Shown here: positions 5,849-5,971 of the stretch, one piece after another
How positions within the stretch are numbered: the stretch's first letter is position 1
How the letters are laid out: each line of letters opens with the position of its first letter
Assembly: GCA_016793585.1 (NCBI GenBank)
Contig: JAEUJR010000856.1
Span: forward strand, 1-5,971
From: Archangium sp.
Lineage (GTDB): Bacteria > Myxococcota > Myxococcia > Myxococcales > Myxococcaceae
Direction of reading: 5' to 3'
Length of the DNA stretch: 5,971 nt
Translations under genes and position numbers: made by a program
The notes under the pieces: generated by a model
What the model saw: only the letters and a program-made list of their open reading frames with translations
Database searches by the model: none
What the model was told of the DNA's origin: nothing

Positions 5849-5971
5849 TCACGCAGACAAGATCAGGCCGAGACGCGAGACCGGCTGCGCGAAGCCGATC
5901 ACCATCCACAGCACGAGCGCCAGGACCAAGCCGAGGTCAGGCCCGCGGCGCAGCCACCTGAGCGCAAGCCA
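5849..5971 (-). CDS. C-terminus of a membrane protein (partial)
   Basis: Forty codons and a TGA stop are open from the right edge on the minus strand. The peptide reads WLALRWLRRG, then a strongly hydrophobic run (LGLVLALVLWMVIGFA, residues 13-28) and a short tail PVSRLGLILSA. Arginines before the hydrophobic segment suggest a final transmembrane helix with the positive side in the cytoplasm. The family cannot be identified from this fragment. Its stop lies 3 bp from the stop of the convergent cytochrome lipoprotein gene, which supports the frame, because tight tail-to-tail spacing leaves no other gene room. The hydrophobic composition makes chance unlikely, but the fragment is short. Confidence 0.7.
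   Translation of the reverse strand, partial: WLALRWLRRGPDLGLVLALVLWMVIGFAQPVSRLGLILSA

Overview
The window is GC-rich (mostly G or C at third codon positions) and dense with genes. It looks like a chromosomal segment of a Gram-negative delta-proteobacterium-like organism, most probably a myxobacterium (Myxococcota). The grounds are lipid A and outer-membrane biogenesis genes, a lone receiver protein, a tetraheme lipoprotein with an Asp-Ala-Gly-rich tail, and TTGAC/CTATG-type promoter sequences. This assignment is an inference from gene content and composition; no rRNA or other marker is present.

Layout. Minus strand, right to left: a DeaD/CsdA-like DEAD-box RNA helicase (3839 to 1791); a 135-bp gap carrying a plausible promoter; the periplasmic chaperone Skp/OmpH (1655 to 1044); and lpxD (from 1047, running off the left edge), whose GTG start overlaps the skp stop codon. 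Plus strand, diverging from the helicase across a 58-bp intergenic region: a stand-alone receiver-domain response regulator (3898-4278), then 4 bp later a lipoprotein with an N-terminal UshA/5'-nucleotidase-like domain and a C-terminal tetraheme cytochrome domain (4283-5845). The last 40 codons of a minus-strand membrane protein (5971 to 5849) converge on it with a 3-bp gap.

How they work together. skp and lpxD form the usual envelope-biogenesis pair (outer-membrane protein chaperoning plus lipid A acylation), but the gene upstream is an RNA helicase rather than the common bamA. The receiver and the cytochrome lipoprotein are packed tightly enough to be co-transcribed and translationally coupled. 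Their functional link is unknown and is the most interesting point here, because the lipoprotein's phosphoesterase-like domain seems to have lost the family's metal ligands and carries a Cys-Gly-Cys motif instead.

There are no mobile elements, CRISPR arrays, tRNAs or rRNAs. No stretch over 300 bp lacks a gene; the longest gap is 135 bp.
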